Assembly (NCBI GenBank): GCA_023145185.1
Contig: JAGLEG010000439.1
Location: 1-9,631, forward strand
DNA length: 9,631 bases
DNA from: Thermoplasmata archaeon
GTDB taxonomy: Archaea > Thermoplasmatota > Penumbrarchaeia > Penumbrarchaeales > Penumbrarchaeaceae
Reading direction: 5' to 3'
Shown: positions 6,195-9,631 of the stretch, one piece after another
Numbering within the stretch: the stretch's first letter is position 1
How the letters are laid out: every line of letters begins with the position of its first letter
Translations under genes and position numbers: made by a program
Notes under the pieces: generated by a model
What the model was told of the DNA's origin: nothing
The model's input: the letters and a program-made list of their open reading frames with translations, nothing else
The model's database searches: none

Positions 6195-7604
6195 ATGGAG
6201 ATATTGATCGTCGGAGGCGGCTCGGTCGGGGAGAAGCTTGCATCGGAGCTTGGAGAGCCGTTCAACATCCTTGAAGGAGATCCATCCAGGGTAATCGAGC
6301 TCAGGAACAAGTTGGACGACTCCGGGGTCAGGTCCCAGGTATTCCACGGGGACGGGAGCAGCAGGGACGACCTCGAGAGGGCCGGGGCGAACACGTGCGA
6401 CGTTGGCGTCGTCCTGATGAACAAGGACATGGAGAACCTCCAGTGTGCGATGATCCTGAAGGATATCGGCGTCAAGAGGATCATAGCCAGGGTGAACCAG
6501 GCGTCGAACATGTACAGGTTCATAGGTATCGGGACCGAGGTCTTCCTTCATCCCATGGGCCACGAGGAGGGGCTGATCAGGACCATGTTGTTCCCCGACA
6601 TGAACCACGCCATCCAGGTATTCGTGGGTGAGCGGTCTCCCGCGATAGGGAAGTCGATAAGGGAGCTCGACCTTCCCTCCGGGTCCATGATCGGAGCGAT
6701 CCTTAGAGGGGAGGAACTGCTTCCGGGAGACCCCGGGACGATCATACGATCCGGCGATCTGATCGCCATAGATACCATCGGCAAGAAGGCCAGGGAGGTC
6801 TGGAAGATATTCTCCATAAGCGGAAAGGGAGACCTGGGCGGACATCTGCTCTTCCCGCTCTTCAAGGACCGCTCCCTGGAGGCTATCAAGGAGGCAGAGC
6901 TTCTGGCGCTCAGGCTGGGCTCTGAGATCGCTTTCATCGTACAGCCGGGGAGGGAAGAGCTACATACGGCTGCTCTGGGGTTCATCTCCACGAAGATCCC
7001 CACAAGCGTGATCGCATCCGGGGAGAAAGGTGAGATGGTCAACTTTCTGGAGGGTCGCCCAAAACAGAACATCATACAGAGGAAAAGAAAGAAATTGATC
7101 CTGGAGGAGATACTCCATGAACACCTTCGGGAGGAGTCGCACCATATCGACATGCTTGTTGTCCCTGGACCGAAGGGGAGGACCTTCTATTCTCCTTTCT
7201 TCTCGAACAACCTGGACAGATTGATACAGCGGTCGCCCATGCCCGTGCTGGTCAGCAGGTCATATAAACCCTACAGAAAGGTCCTCGTCTACCTGCACAA
7301 GCACACGACCCTGGAGATACCCTATGCCATACAACTGAGCAGGGCGATGGGTTCCAGCATAACGGCGATGTACACCACACCAAACAGGAAGAAAGCGGTT
7401 TACATGAAACATTTTGCCGGGGTCTACAAGGTCACCGTGGACACAAAAAGGATAGAGGGAAATCCCACCGTCGAGCTGATCAAGGAGGCGAAGGAGAACC
7501 ACTACGACCTGATCATTATCAGAAAGAACCTGAGGGAGCTTCAGTATTCACAGGTGAGGAGGTTGGTACACCTATGGAATGGATCCATTCTCATGGTGCC
7601 CTGA
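6195..7604 (+). CDS. TrkA/RCK regulator fused to Usp-like domains
   Basis: The predicted protein is 469 residues and cytosolic. Residues 1-125 form a TrkA-N (RCK-N) Rossmann domain: ILIVGGGSVG with GxGxxG at 7-12, an acidic end to the second strand (E27, D29) and FHGDGS at 50-55, as expected for NAD(H) or other adenine nucleotide binding. Residues about 140-195 fit TrkA-C (RCK-C), with IGKSIRELDLPSGSMIGAIL and the SGDLIAI strand. The remainder (about 212-469) looks like two Usp-type alpha/beta units, the second beginning KVLVYLHKHTTLEI (362-375). RCK proteins gate cation channels and antiporters, and the gene overlaps the antiporter gene by 26 bases, so it is the likely regulator. GGGAGG (6178-6183) is 11 bases before the ATG. 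The 18-base gap to the upstream gene implies one operon. Confidence 0.88.
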   Translation: MEILIVGGGSVGEKLASELGEPFNILEGDPSRVIELRNKLDDSGVRSQVFHGDGSSRDDLERAGANTCDVGVVLMNKDMENLQCAMILKDIGVKRIIARVNQASNMYRFIGIGTEVFLHPMGHEEGLIRTMLFPDMNHAIQVFVGERSPAIGKSIRELDLPSGSMIGAILRGEELLPGDPGTIIRSGDLIAIDTIGKKAREVWKIFSISGKGDLGGHLLFPLFKDRSLEAIKEAELLALRLGSEIAFIVQPGREELHTAALGFISTKIPTSVIASGEKGEMVNFLEGRPKQNIIQRKRKKLILEEILHEHLREESHHIDMLVVPGPKGRTFYSPFFSNNLDRLIQRSPMPVLVSRSYKPYRKVLVYLHKHTTLEIPYAIQLSRAMGSSITAMYTTPNRKKAVYMKHFAGVYKVTVDTKRIEGNPTVELIKEAKENHYDLIIIRKNLRELQYSQVRRLVHLWNGSILMVP

Positions 7605-8814
7605 GGGGGGTGGCCCCCTGAACACCTTGATACTGCTGGGCATAGTCGCCCTCCTCGCATTCATCGCCCCGTTCTTCGCCAAGAAGCTGAAGCTTCCCAT
7701 CGTTGTAGGGGAGATCCTCTTCGGTGTGATCGTGGGGATCGCCATCAAGCTCCTCTCCTTTGCGGACGTCAACATAGACCTGAGCGACCACACCGTGGAC
7801 GTACTCTCCACCCTCGGGTTCATCATGCTGATGTTCATGATCGGTCTTGAGAACGATTTCGGGGACCTCAAGACCCTCAGAAGAAGCGAGAAGATCGGGA
7901 CGGGGCTTGTGATAATCTCCTCGTTCCTCATCTCCCTCCTGGCCGTCTTCATCATGGGGCTGCCCATGATCGTCGGCCTGATCCTCGGCGGGGTCTCAGT
8001 CGCTGTCGTGATCCCGGTCCTCAAAGAGATGGGGCTGCGGAACACGCGCTTCGGTTTCCGCATCATGCTCCTTGCACAGATAGCCGATGTCGTGGCCATA
8101 ATCCTTATCTCACTGGTTGCGGCCTCCATCGCAGGTTGGGTCGCCCTGATCTACATGATCATCATCCCCATCTTCTTCCTGGCGGCCTTCTGGATAATGG
8201 ACAGCCTGATATGGCACAAGCCCAGGTTCATGTCCAAGATATTCAACCCAACCGATGATTCGGAGATGGGCGTTCGGGCCGCCCTGGCGATCATGCTGAT
8301 ATTCTACGGCCTGGCGACGTTCATAGGCCTGGAGGCGATCCTGGGCGCTTTCCTGTGCGGGATCCTCTTCTCTGCGATATTCAAGGAGAGGGAGGTCATC
8401 ATAAAGAAGCTGATGCCCATAGGATTCGGATTTCTGATCCCCATCTTCTTCATAACACAGGGGCTGGAGGTGAACATCATGGAGATCGTTCACCCCTATT
8501 CCCTGTTCCTGATCCTGACCTTCACGCTCATCACCGTGTTCTCCAAGGTAATACCCTTGATGCTGGCCAGATACTTCAAACACACCTGGAGCGATGTATC
8601 CGGCTCCATGCTCCTTGGAGCCAATCTCTCCGTGATCGTTGCGGGTGTCAGGTTGGGCGAGGAGGCGGGTTTACTGGATGAACATCTATCCTCGGTCCTG
8701 ATCCTTTACGGTGTCATCTCATGTATCCTGTTCCCGATCCTGTTCAGGAAGCTCCAGAAGAAGTACATGGAGGAGCTGTTCCAGAACGTGGATGAGGATG
8801 CTCTTGAGCCATAG
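7579..8814 (+). CDS. CPA2-family cation/proton antiporter (Kef/NapA-like)
   Basis: The predicted protein is up to 411 residues with about 12 membrane segments, typical of the Na+/H+ exchanger CPA2 family. Family signatures are LPIVVGEILFGVIVG (39-53), STLGFIMLMFMIGLE (77-91), QIADVVAI (167-174) with the transport-site aspartate D170, and LGAFLCGILFS (255-265) leading into the P-x-F-F-x-x-x-G type segment at 288-295. It exports Na+ or K+ in exchange for protons by family. The usual ND or DD pair reads A169-D170, so coupling stoichiometry cannot be assumed. Start choice is uncertain: ATG 7579 is in frame and overlaps the RCK gene, but GAGGAGG is 16 bases upstream; a TTG at 7627 or a CTG at 7618 behind GAGGGGGG (about 7603-7610) is an alternative. 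No C-terminal RCK domain is present; the separate upstream gene would supply it. Confidence 0.88.
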   Translation: MDPFSWCPEGGGPLNTLILLGIVALLAFIAPFFAKKLKLPIVVGEILFGVIVGIAIKLLSFADVNIDLSDHTVDVLSTLGFIMLMFMIGLENDFGDLKTLRRSEKIGTGLVIISSFLISLLAVFIMGLPMIVGLILGGVSVAVVIPVLKEMGLRNTRFGFRIMLLAQIADVVAIILISLVAASIAGWVALIYMIIIPIFFLAAFWIMDSLIWHKPRFMSKIFNPTDDSEMGVRAALAIMLIFYGLATFIGLEAILGAFLCGILFSAIFKEREVIIKKLMPIGFGFLIPIFFITQGLEVNIMEIVHPYSLFLILTFTLITVFSKVIPLMLARYFKHTWSDVSGSMLLGANLSVIVAGVRLGEEAGLLDEHLSSVLILYGVISCILFPILFRKLQKKYMEELFQNVDEDALEP

Positions 8815-8827
8815 TGATCTCTTTGGG

Positions 8828-9631
8828 TCACTTCTGCTCTTTTATCAGCGACCTTAAGATGACCTCTTTCAGCTCATCCTGGCCCTTTGCATCCTTCCAC
8901 TCCTGTGCAAACCCTGGCCGATCCCCTGCCCTGACAAGCCACATCAGGGTGTTCATGAAAAAGCTCTTCTCCTCCAGTGATGAAACTATAACGAATGCTG
9001 CGTGCACGGGAGGGCTATCCTCCGAGAACATCGCCCCCCTCTTTGTCCTGACCATCACGATCTCGAAGGTGTCACGCCTCTTCACGTGGTAGGAGATGAC
9101 GGCGAACGAGGGGCGGGTGATCAGGTATGACTCCTCCTCGGGACGGAACAGCTCCCGGTAGACGTCATCGGGTTTCATCTTCAGTCGTTTTGCGATGGGA
9201 TAGGCTATCTTTCGCGTGAATTTATCAGGGGCCAGGAAGTTCTTTATATCCAGGACCTCGCCCTCGCAGATCTTCCTCTCCAGCCGGGCCACGGTGGTGT
9301 CGTCCCGATCGATCATTATCCCCCTCAGCTCCTCGTCCAGCATCCTTCCCTTCTGTTTGATCCCCAGGAAATCCTTGACGACGTGAAGCCACGCATACTC
9401 TCTCTTGATCTTGCCTCTAGCATAGATGAAGTACCACAATAATCCTAATAGTGAAAAGGCGAGAACTATCAATATTGGAACAAGCCCCATTTCAATTATC
9501 AGGAATATATAAACACCGATGGCAAAGATCTGGATCCAGGGGTAGAATGGAGCCCTGTACTTGGGCCTGTAGTTCTTGAAGTTGCTCTTGCGCATGAATA
9601 TAAGCGCCAGATTCGCCAGGGCGAACAATAC
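8828..9631 (-). CDS. APC-family permease C-terminus fused to PTS EIIA type-2-like domain (partial)
   Basis: The gene runs off the right edge; at least 267 codons of its 3' part are visible, and the start lies outside. TTG at 9628 is an internal Leu codon. Counting from that codon, residues 1-70 are the end of an APC-superfamily transporter: a NYRPKYRAPFYP loop typical of that group, then two membrane helices (about 31-70). After a linker (71-125), residues about 126-235 resemble a PTS EIIA type-2 (PtsN-like) domain: 'FAVISYHVKRRDTFEIVMV' aligns with the family pattern AIPH...VALAR, leaving H181 at the phospho-histidine position. Archaea often lack a full PTS, so the domain may be a regulatory sensor and not phosphorylated by HPr. 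The transported substrate is unclear: amino acid, or K+ by analogy with KimA. It is convergent with the antiporter gene, with a 13-base gap. Confidence 0.8.
   Translation of the reverse strand, partial: VLFALANLALIFMRKSNFKNYRPKYRAPFYPWIQIFAIGVYIFLIIEMGLVPILIVLAFSLLGLLWYFIYARGKIKREYAWLHVVKDFLGIKQKGRMLDEELRGIMIDRDDTTVARLERKICEGEVLDIKNFLAPDKFTRKIAYPIAKRLKMKPDDVYRELFRPEEESYLITRPSFAVISYHVKRRDTFEIVMVRTKRGAMFSEDSPPVHAAFVIVSSLEEKSFFMNTLMWLVRAGDRPGFAQEWKDAKGQDELKEVILRSLIKEQK

Noticed and set aside
6165..6845. Long minus-strand frame opposite the RCK gene
   Set aside because: It is a shadow of a well-supported coding region and has a composition expected from antisense codons; the same applies to frames opposite the antiporter (7572-8583).
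8815..8827. Terminator between the convergent antiporter and permease genes
   Set aside because: Only 13 bases separate the stops, with no hairpin and no clear T run that can be called with confidence.
9626..9628. TTG at 9628 as start of the permease gene
   Set aside because: The frame continues upstream to the window edge and the residues around it are inside a transporter helix, so this is an internal leucine codon.

Overview
The window looks archaeal. No rRNA or tRNA is present, so this rests on gene families and signals: a DUF234-type archaeal ATPase, TATA-like boxes about 25-35 bases upstream of start codons that imply leaderless or short-leader transcripts, Shine-Dalgarno motifs mainly inside the operon, heavy use of AGG/AGA and ATA codons, and a membrane polyferredoxin paired with a thioredoxin. 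A Euryarchaeota or Thermoplasmata-like host is plausible, but lineage cannot be fixed from this window.

Left part (1 to about 3430) is accessory DNA. It holds two gene-sized cargoes: an AAA-type ATPase with a C-terminal PD-(D/E)XK-like region (+ strand) and a Fic-domain AMPylator-type protein (- strand). Around them sit four copies, all in the same orientation, of a two-hairpin repeat whose conserved parts are a GTCAATGTTGGG arm followed by an ACCTAACTTTGACA / TGTCAAAGTTAGGT inverted pair. Copy A precedes the ATPase, copy B separates the ATPase from the Fic gene, and copies C and D lie between the Fic gene and the next gene. Downstream of copy C is a decayed look-alike of the ATPase promoter region, which suggests that a related cassette once stood there.

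Middle: a GT2 glycosyltransferase (- strand) lies head to head with a four-gene + strand operon (4261-8814). The operon encodes a polytopic membrane 4Fe-4S protein (NapH-like), a membrane-anchored thioredoxin-fold protein (ATGA overlap), a TrkA/RCK protein with added Usp-like domains, and a CPA2 cation/proton antiporter (26-base overlap). The first two genes look like a membrane redox relay. The last two look like a transporter and its nucleotide-binding regulator. The tight packing suggests redox state and ion flux may be linked, but this is inference.

Right edge: a convergent - strand gene, cut by the window end, encodes the C-terminal part of an APC-family permease fused to a PTS EIIA type-2-like domain that keeps its candidate phospho-acceptor histidine. 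No transposase, integrase, CRISPR array or RNA gene was seen.
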